From Epiperipatus broadwayi (lineage: Eukaryota > Onychophora > Udeonychophora > Euonychophora > Peripatidae), in the NCBI GenBank assembly GCA_028023455.1, contig JAQFVV010006341.1, positions 2,422,001 through 2,486,000 of the forward strand: 64,000 nucleotides of DNA, written 5' to 3'. The notes beneath the pieces are model-generated. The model made no database searches. It was not told the origin of the DNA and saw only the letters and a list, made by a program, of their open reading frames with translations. Position numbers and translations under genes: made by a program. This document shows, one piece after another, positions 1 through 11,269 of the stretch (its first letter is position 1; the number at the start of each line of letters is the position of its first letter).

Positions 1-1771
1 AGAGGACAAAAAATATAAGTGAGGTGCATCCACAAAGGCAATCTTGAAAATAGCTACAGTCAAACACCTTTTGATGTTCAAAGGTGTCAAATGTAAAATA
101 AAACAAAGAGCAGAAAAAGAAATGGTGGACTAGTAGGTGTGAGGAAGTAAAGAGCAAAGAGTACTGTAATAAAAATAATGGCATAATATATACACACACA
201 CCTATTCCTTCAAAAATACCAGATATTTATCATATTTCATTTATTTGTTTATTTTACACACTCATAATTTTATTTGTATGATATATATATATATTGAATA
301 TATATTACTTTAATTTGTATAAGGAGGGAGGGGGTGCCTTAGATATCACATATCAAAATGCTACCAAGTACTTTTTTAGGCAATGATAACTAGCATTTAT
401 TGATTAAGATTTAAATATAGTAATCTTGCTCTCTCTATATAAATTATTTGATTTATAATTTAAAATGAGGAAATGTTAATTTTTCGTGTGTTGACTTTTT
501 TTTTTTTTAACTGTGTGTTTTGGCAGGTTTTTCCAAGTCGTGTGAACCCAGTTCTAAATTTTTTCTGTTTTCATGTAGTTTTTTATCACTTAGATGTGTC
601 AGACGATGTTTTTGGCTATTTATGAAATTCAAAATGGCAGAGATCACGTACTAAATTTGCATCGGGAACTGTTGGGAGGGGGTGCATGTTTGACTGGTGT
701 AGAATGGGAAAGAAGACCTTTTTTGTGTGTAATTACTAAAAAAAAAATCTCTAAATTTTTTCCTACTAACATTAAGTATATATTTTTTTTTTAAAATTGT
801 TTGTGTTTTTAAAGAAGTTCAATACAATGTAATTGTATACATATATGCTGCCACATCACTATCAAATAAAAAAAAAAAGATAAATAAATATCTAAAAAAA
901 ATTTAAGTTAAAAATTTAAAAACAAAAGACTATTTTAATGTAAAAGAAAAAAACTGCTAATGTATTTTTAAAGTTATCTTTTAAATCTTAGAATGGAAAT
1001 AATTTTCCATTGAAATATAATGACATAATAGCAAACAGGCCCTTGGGGTATTTAATCAATTGTAAGTCAGATAAAAGATAAAATTACTAGTAATAAAATT
1101 TGGTGTTCCTGCTTCAAAGAGAACTGGCCAATAACGATGTGAATGAACACATTGTCTACAGAAAATCATCATCACCAATAAGAACAGTGCCAAGCCAGGC
1201 AAGATCAATCCTGGAATTTGATGATAAGGAATGGAAAATGATATTAAAAGAAAGTTTTTGCTAGGGGAATTTTTTTTTGATTGCTCATATTTGGGTATTG
1301 CAGATCTGCAAAATGTAGGGGATCTTGCAATAAATTTTCATTTCCCATATTTATATCAGCTGAGGTGATTTCCAGACTGATGGTTCCCAGAAAGAAGCAA
1401 ATGATGGACTTGTCTTCCTATATTAATGGAGTTGGGTGATGCAACAAGGACTGCAAAAATGGAATCAAGGAATCTGAAGACACATGGAAAGTACAAACTT
1501 TAAAATAAGAAATTTTCCAAATATTAATGTTATCTAACTCCTAAAGAAAATCTCTTATTAGACTAAGTAGAAAGTTAAATTATTTGTTATAATTTTTTTA
1601 TGTTTGCTACTGTCATTTCCATTCTCATTAATTTCTTTTAAATTAATATTTTAAAAATAAGCGTAAATACCTGCATAGATATGTAAGATTGTTAGTTTAG
1701 GTGTGTTAATTTTGGGCTATTTGTTTTATAGTTGAATCAATGCTGTTGGAGGAATATACAGGTGTTTTATG
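1..1771. other. AT-rich DNA, no gene recognised
   Basis: Long AT-rich stretch with short A/T homopolymers and simple repeats (TATA near 280-300). The only open frame of note, 594-794 (+), has no recognisable motif and ends in a poly-T-derived phenylalanine run, so it is taken as chance. Confidence 0.6.
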
Positions 1772-2010
1772 TCAATGTAATGTGGAGAGGCACATTGTAT
1801 TCTCATTCTCTTGTGCCATGTTAGCATACAGAGCATAGTACCCACCTGAATGCATGGCCAAAAGTGTAGCCATCATGTTGACAATGGTCATAGATATATT
1901 TCCTATGCCATAAATCTCCCTACACTTTGGTTGAGATAGTAAGCCAGCAAAGATTGCTACCCCCAATTTATAGTGCATATCTTATATAGTTCCAAAGGCA
2001 TATGGGGTTG
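1772..2010 (-). other. Possible host exon encoding a membrane-protein fragment
   Basis: On the minus strand an uninterrupted 68-codon frame (1978 down to 1772) reads HYKLGVAIFAGLLSQ, then a Cys/Lys-containing connector, then a second hydrophobic stretch (GIGNISMTIVNMMATLLAMH) followed by GGYYALYANM. Unlike neighbouring random frames it is not built from A/T homopolymers and has balanced composition and two helix-like segments. A possible acceptor (..TATATAAG) lies just upstream of the Met. The helix-loop-helix pattern vaguely recalls four-span (CD20/MS4A-like) proteins, but that is only an impression. It could equally be a transposon or chance frame. Confidence 0.2.
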
Positions 2011-2600
2011 ATTCTGTTTTTTTTTTTTTTTTTTTTTTATTTAATTATAAAAATAGTTATGCTATCCATTCATTTTTAGGGAGAAGGGGGAACAGCCCTG
2101 GCAGGAAACCTCCCCCCCACCCACAACAAAGGGAAAGGAGACAAAAATAAAAGAAAGTAAAGCTTACATAAATAAAGGAGGGGGGGGAGGGGGGGAGGGG
2201 AAGGACCGACGAAGGAAAGCCAAATTTCTTTCTCACTTTTTTTTTTTCTGTTCATTTTTGTTTGAAATCTTCAAAAGTTGGGTCTGATCCAAATAATATA
2301 AAAAAATAACAAAGGAAAAGAGAGATATAGATGGGGACGTGATTGTTTTTTTTTTTTTTAATTTTTTTTTTTTTTTAATACAATTTTATTTAAAAAATAA
2401 AAAATTTTTATAAAGGTAGACAATCACGATTGGGGGGGGGTAACAGAAAAAAATAATAATTTTATTAAAAAGAATTTTTTTTATATATATTTTTTTTTTT
2501 AAAGAAGGAGGAGAGAGAAAGAACAAAAAAATCAAAAAAAAGAAGGGACGTCCCTTTTTTTAAATCCAAAAAAATTTTTTTTTTTAATATAGGTTTATTT
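2000..2600. other. Homopolymer-rich, probably low-quality sequence
   Basis: Runs of T, A, C and G dominate (poly-T at 2018-2039 and 2344-2376, G-runs at 2177-2200 and 2433-2441). From 2340 on the stretch is the start of an LTR whose partner at 12860-13110 is available. Where the partner has an alternating GT tract followed by TAACAG, this copy has a run of G followed by TAACAG. Mixed-sequence positions in the partner are likewise flattened to T or A runs here. This looks like consensus error more than mutation. Confidence 0.55.
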
Positions 2601-5206
2601 TGAAAATTCACCTTTCATGAAATTTATCCTGGGGGTGTATTTTCAACTCAAAATAGACCAAGACCGCCCCTCTCAAATTTGATCTCATTCATATTTTAAA
2701 ATTAGAGGTATCACTGTTGACCGTTAGTGGACATCCGGGGATTACCAGAGGCAGTCAAAATGAGTAAATACAACAGCATTTTCTAGCTAAAGCTCTCTGC
2801 ATCTTATTTCTAAATGTTGTTGTCAAAAGAATCTACGTCACTCAAAATTTTAAAATGGATCATGAGTAGAAAGAAAATTTGCTTCCCCGATCTCTCTGAG
2901 ATCGGACCCATGCCAATGTAATCGTAAGCCATCGCCTCATGAACGCTGCCAAAATGAACTATAAAATACACTAGGAAAGAACATTAACCACTATTTTGCC
3001 AAAATTATACCAAATTAATTATATTTCTTCAAAATGAACTCAACACGTGTGTACATGGCCATTAAATCATCCAACAGAAAGGTAATTCCCCACCGCAATA
3101 AGAACTCTTAAAAACTGTCATCTAAATATATATTTATTAGTCATAAACTGTAAAATTCAACCTCTAACTATGTAAAGTTATTTCGCCTAAAGTATAACTT
3201 TGTAATATTTCCATTTTGTAGTCTGTATTTTCTTTAAAAGTGTAATTGCTTATTTTTCTATCGGTAATGCCAAGCCGATTGTTAACTGCTTAAACAATGA
3301 CTTTCTTGTTGCTTTAATATATAAATCTTATTTGATTTTCTAAACTTGATTGCTGGGTTTTCACTCTTACTGTCTTATTATTTTTAAATGCGGCAATTTT
3401 AATTTGATATTATGTTAATCATACCCATTTTAATATGCTAATAATTCAATCTGGCGAATCAACCTTATCTTATTTTACTATTCCACCATTATGGAATTTT
3501 CAATGGTAAACATAAGCTTTCTTACTAAATTATAAAAATTCGCCCGGTTGGAAAATATTCCTAAACTGTTTTTATTAATTTATATCATGCTATCCGTTAT
3601 CATTTCATATATATTATTAACTATTATTTCACACTATTGATTAATATTAAGTAAATTTAGTTTTAAATAAATTGAAGTTCAGATCCTTACTTTTAGTTGG
3701 TGATTCAGTATATAATTAGCCCATCATCTAACGATAATTTAAGTAAATAATTTTTCATATGTATTGATATGCGTTTAACAAAGGGAATCTTAATTTTCAT
3801 TTTTATTATTGATATGCTAAATAATTTTTAGGCAAATTGTGTGCCCCTTTTGGGATTGCTTATATTTTATCATTTCATTACGCTAGGCTTACTTACTCGT
3901 TAAGGCCATAAAAAATCAGTGTTAATACATACCTGAAAGCCTTCATGATGCATCTCGATGATAATGTTCATAAATCAAAATGTTGCTTTGTCATACTTTC
4001 CCTTGTTACCAGAATCCTTAAAGCACATTTCTCGGCGGAGTGTGGAGGCCCTGACTCCAAAGGTTGTGTTTGGTTGTGTAGGCTCTATTATGGGTTAACA
4101 TTCAGAATTCACAGAACCATAGTATCTTGCCAACCACCTATTCAGATGCCATCTGTTTCAAGTGCAGATGAGCTCAGATATTTTCATTCTCAAGTTGATG
4201 AAGCTTCTCATCCTTCCAAACGTTATCATTCGGTCCACACGCTATCATTTATACTTCCTCATATATTTCATTCATCTGTAAGTTGTAATGATATGATTTC
4301 CTAAGCCACCCCAAATTCCCATATTATAATATAAATTTAGCTTGCCCTATCAAGTGTTATAGCGTATTAGCACTATCCGACCTCTCGTTAAACCACCTTA
4401 AATATGTTGAGAATTAACCTTTCATAAGGCCTGTGACTGAAGGTCAAGATAATTATGTTCTTTCCTATTCCATACATAAATCGTAAATGTTGAATACATT
4501 TTATAAAGATAATTAATCTGTCGTTAAAAATCCATGTATAATTAAAATTCATTAGATTATTATAGAAGCCCACGTATAGTTATTGAAATCCGTTAAACTC
4601 TTTGTTATTTAAAATATCATAGCATGAGTAATAAAAGCCTTGTAAACTATATTTTAAATTAGCATATTAAGCCACATCATTTCGATCAATTACTTTCTCA
4701 TTAATATGTGTATTTGGTATTTGCATATCCATTAATCCTTAAGTTATGTTGCTAAGGTCACTAGGGAATGCCCATGTAAATATGTGAAACCCAGATAGAG
4801 TATTCTTTATGTGTAATCAGATTTATGACATGTTTAAGTCTCTATATCCATTTGCTCATATACTAATTTAATTGCATTATTAATGTTGTTTTAAATAAAC
4901 TCATAGTTGATAATCTATTTTTTGGACATTTTATTAATTCATGCATGCACTTCTGTTATTATATTGTGTCATCCTTTAGTTAATCCTTAGATCTCTTGTG
5001 TCTCTGGTGACACCCTGGGACAAGGATTGTTAGAAATTTCATTTGCTATCTTCAGAAGTGTTGTTCGTAATGTTATAGATTTGGGAAATGGGCAATAGGA
5101 CAGAGTTCATGTTCCTGACCTGTTTATCTCGCATATGATAGAACTCTAGGTACTTTTGCTTAGATGCTAATTCTTGTTAGACGAACATATAATTCTGACT
5201 GGTACA
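2340..5206 (+). repeat. 5' LTR of gypsy-1
   Basis: A 2.87-kb direct repeat whose partner is 12860-15787. It begins TGATTGTTT and ends GACTGGTACA, the TG...CA ends expected of an LTR. Outside the first ~250 bases the two copies match closely, with scattered substitutions and small indels. It contains a 119-codon open frame (3945-4304, +) that is interrupted in the partner copy and resembles no family, so it is not called a gene. No clear target-site duplication is seen: GGACG precedes this copy and CTATA follows the partner. Confidence 0.8.
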
Positions 5207-6062
5207 GAGTATTTTTTCCCCAGGTTTGAATGCCCATCTGTGGGGCATTTTGAAATTACCACACCCTGCAATACCCTTAGAGCATTTGATATTATGTATA
5301 AAGTTTTTTCTCTCTGTTTCAAATATAAATGAATAAATATATGTAAAAAAAATTTCCTGGGTTTAGACCAAATCATGCAGCCTCGATAATATGTCCACAC
5401 CCTGCAATACCCTGGAGAGTATTCAAATTGCATATATAATTTTTTATTTTTATTTTTAAAGAATTGTGAAAATATATGTAGGATTTTTTCTTTCGAACCT
5501 AAAAGATGCAATATAAGCCGAACAATAAAAGAGATATGACCTTAAAATAAATTTTGTATTGATAATATTAATCTTATAATTAATAATGTATTATAACGAT
5601 CCAAAACAATAGTGGAGACAGCAATCTACGTATCTGCACCTACCAGGGCTCCATCTAGGCATTTGAACCTAGAAAAATTTATGCAGTAGGCAGATACGCG
5701 CTGTTAAGATTCCACTTTATTTTATATTTTGGTCATTAGCCCATTGTCACTAGCTCAGTGAGTAGCAGAGATAATAAAATATAAATTTTATATCTTAAAT
5801 ATAAAAGAATAAAAGCCACTGCCAGAAATTAACACATAAAAATATTTATTTACGCACATATAAAATAACATTTAAATTTTGAGGAATAAATTCAACATTT
5901 TAGATTTTTCTATTAATCTTTAGTTTTACATTTAAGTAAATTACAACCATGAGTTTAATATTTATTTAGTGAGTCGAGTATGAATAGACTACATAGATCT
6001 GCATTTGAAAAGAAAATATTCTTCCCTGATTTAACCTTAGGCAACAAATTTCGCAATCAAAC
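5207..6062. other. Block between the gypsy-1 5' LTR end and the PBS-like site
   Basis: No coding signal. It contains an 18-base motif (CCACACCCTGCAATACCC) at 5259 and again at 5395, 136 bases apart, within two loosely similar segments. It also holds a long hairpin (5612-5715). In an intact LTR element the PBS should lie a few bases after the LTR, so these ~856 bases are either an insertion, an extension of the LTR missing from the right copy, or a sign that the annotated LTR end is wrong. Confidence 0.4.
5612..5715. repeat. Long imperfect hairpin with a T-arm-like apex
   Basis: Base-pairing arms are GTGGA...TCCAC (ends), GACAGC/GCTGTT next, and CGTATCTGC (5629) with GCAGATACG (5690). At the apex the minus strand reads CTAGG-TTCAAATG-CCTAG, a 5-bp stem whose loop resembles a tRNA TpsiC loop. 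The arm order and the 104-nt hairpin do not fit a tRNA cloverleaf. It could be a SINE fragment or part of the element's leader RNA. Confidence 0.4.
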
Positions 6063-6077
6063 TGGCGCCAATCCATC
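6063..6077 (+). promoter_or_regulatory. Candidate primer-binding site of gypsy-1
   Basis: TGGCGCCAATCCATC shares the TGGCGCC core with the site at 35670-35684 and with the 3' end complement of tRNA-Lys. It is preceded by CAATCAAAC, much as the other element has GTAAAAC before TGGCGCC. It is displaced ~860 bases from the annotated LTR end, which weakens the call. Confidence 0.35.
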
Positions 6078-8090
6078 TGATACATTTATGTATTCAATGT
6101 AGCATGAAAATAAGACACACAAAATACTATACTGTCAGGAATGTACATCTGATCAGTAAGTAGAATTAGAGAAGACGTCTCTCCACCAACAGGAATGTTA
6201 CATCTGTTGGTGAGTAGAACAATAAACATAAAACTCCATAGGAATGGACTGCGGTCCTTTGCCATCTTACAAACCCATCCATAGGCAAACAAGGTGTATG
6301 GCATATATATATATAATCCTGCCTGTAGCAGATCTCATACTACATCTACAATTACACAAATATATCCAATCCATTGAACCAATTCAACTACGAAATGAAT
6401 AACCTAAGATTACCCTCCCCCTTAATATAACTTTACAAAACTATATAGCCATTCACACCAGACTTAAACTTACCATTTAAATACGTTCGCCCAGATTATT
6501 TTTATACAATTTGTTTTATAATGTCGAGTATAGATCGGCTGCACAGATTCCACGGTCAAAAACATTCCAAATTAAACACAACCGATCAAAATACAAAGTC
6601 AATCGATAACGTCAATTGCTGAGGGAATACAGGAGATCCTTTGGTGTTCATCATAAGACACCGCAGTGACATCGTTGACTTATGTATTCTAATCGACTGT
6701 GAAAACCACAACATAATCAACCGCTAACGAATCTCTGCAACATCTATACCCAACTTAAATGTAATGCATTTAATAATTTCTACAATAAATATTACTACAA
6801 ATAATAATAATAAAATGGAAATGATTTTAGCAAAACTTAACTATATCAATTTAAACAATCAATTATTAATTTGAAAATCAAATAAGTGTTCATTTTAAAA
6901 TTTAAATTAGCTGAATCTTAATTACTTTTTTTTGTTGTTGTTAATTTGTAAAGTTCATAGCTCATGGTAGAAGAGTCCAGGTTTCTGCTTTTAATTCCCA
7001 CGACGCCTCCATTGGAAGATAATGTTCTGGAGATGGAAATAGCTGGTTCAAGGTAACACAGTCTTTTCATTTTTTTTTAAATAGAGAGTGTGATATGTGC
7101 GTCCTATCACATCTCTCAAACACAAAAGCTGGAACTGTCAGAAAAAACTATTTCCCTTTTTATATTATCCACATGGATTCAATCAACAAAACGTCACTAA
7201 TCCATCACTTTTGTTAGGGTCCGATCCAAGGCTTAGTGCTTCTATTGGTCAAGCTAATTTCTCTTTATTTTCTTATCTATCTTTCATCAGATCATTTTAA
7301 TTATACAAGAGCCCAAGGGCCAGTTTGGTTTTCAATAATTCATAAACAATCATTTCCATTTACAGATTACATTAATTAATACCTGTTTTTATTTTTAAAT
7401 CTTGTACTTTTTTATAAAAAAGTACGTTCAAATACTTGTTTTTTTTTTTAAAAATATTTTTAAAGTTTGGCCTCTGTGCGAATGTATATATGTTTAACAA
7501 ACATTTTAATTTTAGCGTTTAGTTTTTTACTTTTATTTGCGAACTTTTAAGTTTTTATTTTAAGTTAATGTAACGACATATTTATATATCGTTACAGTAT
7601 ACTATTGCTAAACTTGAATGAGTGTTTTGCTTTTGACTTATTAATGTTTCATTTTTTTTCAAAAAGTCTAATACTAAGATTATTATGACTACTTATATGT
7701 ATTGAGTATATAAACTGTAATAAAGTTAGCAATCAAATTTGTCGATGTGCATGCAAACCAAAGATCGTTATGAGCGGTAAGCCTACTGCGTTGACATGGC
7801 GCCCGTGTATTATACACATAAATTTTGTCAACCGGTAAACACTCACGAAAAACATACTCATGTATATGAGTAAGCAAACGAGGGTCATTGTATCACATGT
7901 TTTTGTATGTCTTGTACAATAAGGAAATCAACAGATTTTTAGTACATTTCAGGTGCAAGGAAGCAAATGGAACATATGACAAATGAAGGCATGGTAAAAA
8001 TAAATTTTTTTTTTTTTTGTTATTTTATTTTATCTGTTTTAATATGTATTAGTTTTGACATGGATAGCTGAGTGTAAATATTTTGGCACT
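6078..8090. other. gypsy-1 leader region, no gene recognised
   Basis: About 2 kb of AT-rich sequence upstream of gag. Open frames here (6086-6304 -, 7097-7300 +, 7689-7877 -) have no gag or pol motifs. A 26-bp near-palindrome, GTAACGA...TCGTTAC, sits at 7570-7595. Nothing else stands out. Confidence 0.5.
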
Positions 8091-8448
8091 AATAGGCGGC
8101 ATTATAAAAGTAGAGATGGCAGAAACAGAAAAGTTGGGAGGAGGCTGAGTTTTGGCATAGGTGATGATTGAGGAAAGGAAGGGGGAGTAAATTAGTTATC
8201 AATAAATAATAAGAATAGTAAAATTCAGCAATCAGATGGAGTAATTGTTAACCAAGGAATAAGCAGCATAATAGGCGGCATTATAAAAGTAGAGATGGCA
8301 GAAACAGAAAAGTTGGGAGGAGGCTGAGTTTAGGCATAGGTGATGATTGAGGAAAGGAAGGGGCAGTAAATTAGTTATCAATAAATAATAAGAATAGTAA
8401 AATTCAGCGATCAGATGGAGTAATTGTTAACCAAGGAATAGGCAGCAA
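8091..8448 (+). repeat. 179-bp tandem duplication
   Basis: Two adjoining copies starting AATAGGCGGC at 8091 and 8270 differ at only a few bases (for example TTTTGG/TTTAGG, GGGGGAG/GGGGCAG and AGCAATC/AGCGATC). The unit is purine-rich and lies just upstream of the gag start, so it probably represents leader duplication within gypsy-1. Confidence 0.9.
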
Positions 8449-8506
8449 AATAAGTTCAATACAGGGCAGGTTCAAAGTGGCCAGAGAGGAACAAAGTAAC
8501 CTGGTG

Positions 8507-9200
8507 ATGGCAGACTCCAAAAACAACATAGATTATCAGAGATCAGCACAGATAACATGGTTCATGCATCTGCAGAGTTTCAGTAGCGAGCTGCATACAA
8601 ATCCACAGGAACATCTTGAGAGTCTTCAAGTGCTGTTTCATTTTAACTAGGCCAATGAAGCTGAGTGTGTGGCTATTTCTGGCCACTACCTGAAAGTTAT
8701 GGCCAAAGATTGGTGGCGGTTGCTGTGGAAGCTGCCTGCCACATTTGAAGAGTATAAGACCATTTTGTTGCAGAATTTTTGGGGAGAAGACCATCAGGAG
8801 GGTGTGTTATGCACATTGATGACTGAGAAATACCCAGCTCAACATCCGCAAACCCTCACACAATTTTTTTACGTCAGGTGGCAGGTTTTAAAACCCTCAC
8901 TGTATTTTTTATTCCAATTCTCAAATTATTTGCATAGTCAGACATAACATGCCCGCTTGGGTGCAGAGGATAATGCTTTGCAGTCAAACTTCTGATATAA
9001 CTGGAATGACCAAATTCTTAAAATCCCTTGACAATGGTGTACCGAATCCAAGACCCACAGCACAGGTTAAAGAGCCTAACATTCTGACAAATCAAGAGGT
9101 GAGAGAAGACAAAGATTCAGAGTTTCATCATCAAAATGATGACCAAAGAGGAAAAAAATTAATGGCCAGCAGCATCAGCCCAAGGAATATGATCATTCAT
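8507..9200 (+). pseudogene. gag: gypsy-1 gag remnant
   Basis: Capsid-type Gag (retrotransposon gag domain) that would assemble particles for the element RNA. From an ATG at 8507 the frame reads into a TAG near 8648, then continues with AKDWWRLLWKLPATFEEYK and NFWGEDHQEGVL. These match position for position the AWWESL...TFEEYKKELLKSFWNEQHQE region of the intact gag at 33187-34407. A further stop follows at 8946 before the frame continues with MPAWVQRIM. No CCHC zinc knuckle is seen. At least two in-frame stops make it non-functional. It precedes the protease frame in the normal gag-pol order. Confidence 0.75.
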
Positions 9201-9224
9201 GAAAGGGATGACCATGAGGATAAA

Positions 9225-9600
9225 AAAGCGATAAATGTATTACCCACAATAGGAGTACAAGTTGGATCCCAAAGCGTGAAGGCTTTATTAGATTCTGGGA
9301 GTCAGGTATCTATAGTATCATGGGAATGGGTAGATAATCTCAAGGAAAACAACATTATCATGCAACTCCTGACTCGACCCATTACATTAACCCTGGAAAA
9401 TGGAAAAAGGACCGCCAATGGTAATTATTGGGTATGGTTGGAGGTTAGTTTTCATAGGACACACATTCTTGGTAATGCCTGGACTAATCTATGACATTGT
9501 ACTGGGATCGATTTTTTGCAACAGCACCACTGCGTTATTAACTATTCCCAAAGGACCTGTCAGATACACCATGAAAGTATCAATTTTGAGATGAATGATC
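9225..9600 (+). pseudogene. gypsy-1 aspartic protease remnant
   Basis: Retroviral-type aspartic protease that would process the polyprotein. After a Lys/Asp-rich linker the frame shows VKALLDSGSQVSIVS, in which D-S-G is the catalytic triad of the family, then ITLTLENGKRTANGN and a second hydrophobic motif (LVMPGLIYDIVLGS) reached only by changing frame near 9465. The frameshift separates the flap half from the C-terminal half. It sits between gag and RT as expected for Ty3/gypsy. Confidence 0.8.
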
Positions 9601-9789
9601 AACATATGGAGGAAAAGAAAAGTTGCCTCATACAACCGGTCAATCCGATCTTAATTGCAACCAAGGTGCAAAGAGGCGGAGCTTCAAGAATCTAGGCACA
9701 GAATTTGTATGAAGGAGATCTTAGAGGAATACTCTCATGTATTTTCAAACCCTCCCGGTAAAATCAGAGGATAAACTCACTGGATACAG

Positions 9790-10391
9790 GTCAAAGAAGA
9801 ATCCTATGCTCAATCCAAGATGTATCCGATCCCTTTCCAGTATAAAGAAGAAGTAGAGATGCAAATTAGACAGATGATAGATTGGGACATCATTGAGCAT
9901 AGCTCATCTCCATACAGTAACCCCCTTGTCATGGTCAAGAAAAGGAATGGAAACCTTTGGCTATGTCTTGATGCCCACCATCTTAATAGTATAACCATCC
10001 TGGAAAGAGGCACACCCACCTATACAAGAAGTATTCATTCAGTTAGCAGGGGAAACTGTGTTTTCCACTTTGGACCTCATGTCCAGCTACTGGCAGATGG
10101 CTTTGGACCCACGGGATCGAAAATACACTGCTTTCAGATACAATGGTCACACCCACATATTCAAAAGGGTCCCATTTGGGCTTATAAATAGTGGGGTGGG
10201 ATTAATGCGATGTTTAAAACAAATAATATCAGAGGACATGCAACAACATATGGTATGCTACATTGATAATATCGTTATTGCCTCTAGAAACATCAAGGAA
10301 CATTTGAAATACTTAAAAGTTTTTCAGAGAATGTCAGAGGGAAAATATCACAATCAATTTAGAAAAAAGTAAGTTTGCCATTCAAGAGATC
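9790..10391 (+). pseudogene. gypsy-1 reverse transcriptase remnant
   Basis: Ty3/gypsy RT, which copies element RNA to DNA. Visible blocks are YPIPFQYKEEVEMQIRQM, SSSPYSNPLVMVKKRNG and LWLCLDAHHLNSITI, then a frameshift near 10050. In the next frame come VFSTLDLMSSYWQMAL, KYTAFRYNGHTHIFKRVPFG and the catalytic block CYIDNIVIAS. The usual YIDD is YIDN here, with the second catalytic Asp replaced, so even a repaired frame would be inactive. Another frameshift near 10350 leads into the connection region. Confidence 0.9.
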
Positions 10392-11084
10392 ATGTTCTTA
10401 GGGTTCATGATAAAAAAGCAAGGAATAAAGGTCCATCCAGAAAAGGTGGATGCCATTAAGAATTTCCCGACTCCGCAGAGTCGTAAACAACTTAGATCCC
10501 TTTTAGGATTATGTAATATTTACCATAGGTTCTATCCACAATTTGCCTGTGAAACTACAAACCTCATTAACTTACTAAAAAAGGATCAGAAATGGAAGTG
10601 GACAGTGATCCATGATCAAGATCTCAGCACCATCAAGCAAAACTTTTTGCAGGCTGTAATACTACACCACCCCAACTTCAGAAGGCCATTCTATATACAG
10701 ATGGACAGTAGCAAAAGAGGCTTGGGTGCAGTGTTGTTCCAGATTGGGGAGGATGGAGAACATCATGAGCTTTATTTCAGCAGCTGGACTTTGAAGGGAG
10801 CAGAGGTGAATTACACTATCACCGAGCAAGAGGCCCTTGCCACCATGTGGGCATGCCAAAAATTCCAGCAATTCCTGTTGGGGTCTGAGGTAGTCATTGT
10901 CACTGACAATAAATGCTTGGAGTTCTTGAATAAGAGCTTCCTGACCAATGATGGTCTCATTAGATGGAGTTTCACTTTACAAAAATTTAGATACATTGTA
11001 AGGTATTGCCCTGGTTCGGAGAATGTAGTAGCTGATATTTTGAGCCATCACCCTTTACCAATCCAAGCAAAAAACCCCAATTAA
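10392..11084 (+). pseudogene. gypsy-1 RT connection and RNase H
   Basis: A 230-codon open stretch starting MFLGFMIKKQGIKVHPEKV, followed by the LRSLLGLCNIYHRF connection and the RNase H domain. The RNase H acidic residues are in place: FYIQMDSSKRGLGAVLF (D), TITEQEALATMWACQ (E) and VVIVTDNKCLEFL (D). The domain ends at SENVVADILSHHPL, the usual ADxLSR boundary. It is the best preserved part of gypsy-1 pol, but its RT partner is broken upstream. Domain order and spacing are those of Ty3/gypsy. Confidence 0.9.
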
Positions 11085-11269
11085 TACACAAGCAGCCACA
11101 ATGGCAATCTCCGAGGGTACCTCAATAGAATCCAATTTGAAAAACCTTCAACACTGGCAGTAGACGGAACCTCAGTATTGTCGAATTATTAAACTACAGA
11201 ATAGTAGCTCTAACCCTATCAAACCCTTTAAAAGGAAAAAACACACAATATTAGTTAAAGGAGGGTATT

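Noticed and set aside
3945-4304. 119-codon open frame within the gypsy-1 5' LTR
   Set aside because: The corresponding frame in the 3' LTR is disrupted by indels and there is no recognisable motif.
5612-5715. Possible tRNA gene
   Set aside because: The T-arm-like piece sits at the apex of a single long hairpin, not before an acceptor stem. D and anticodon arms cannot be placed.
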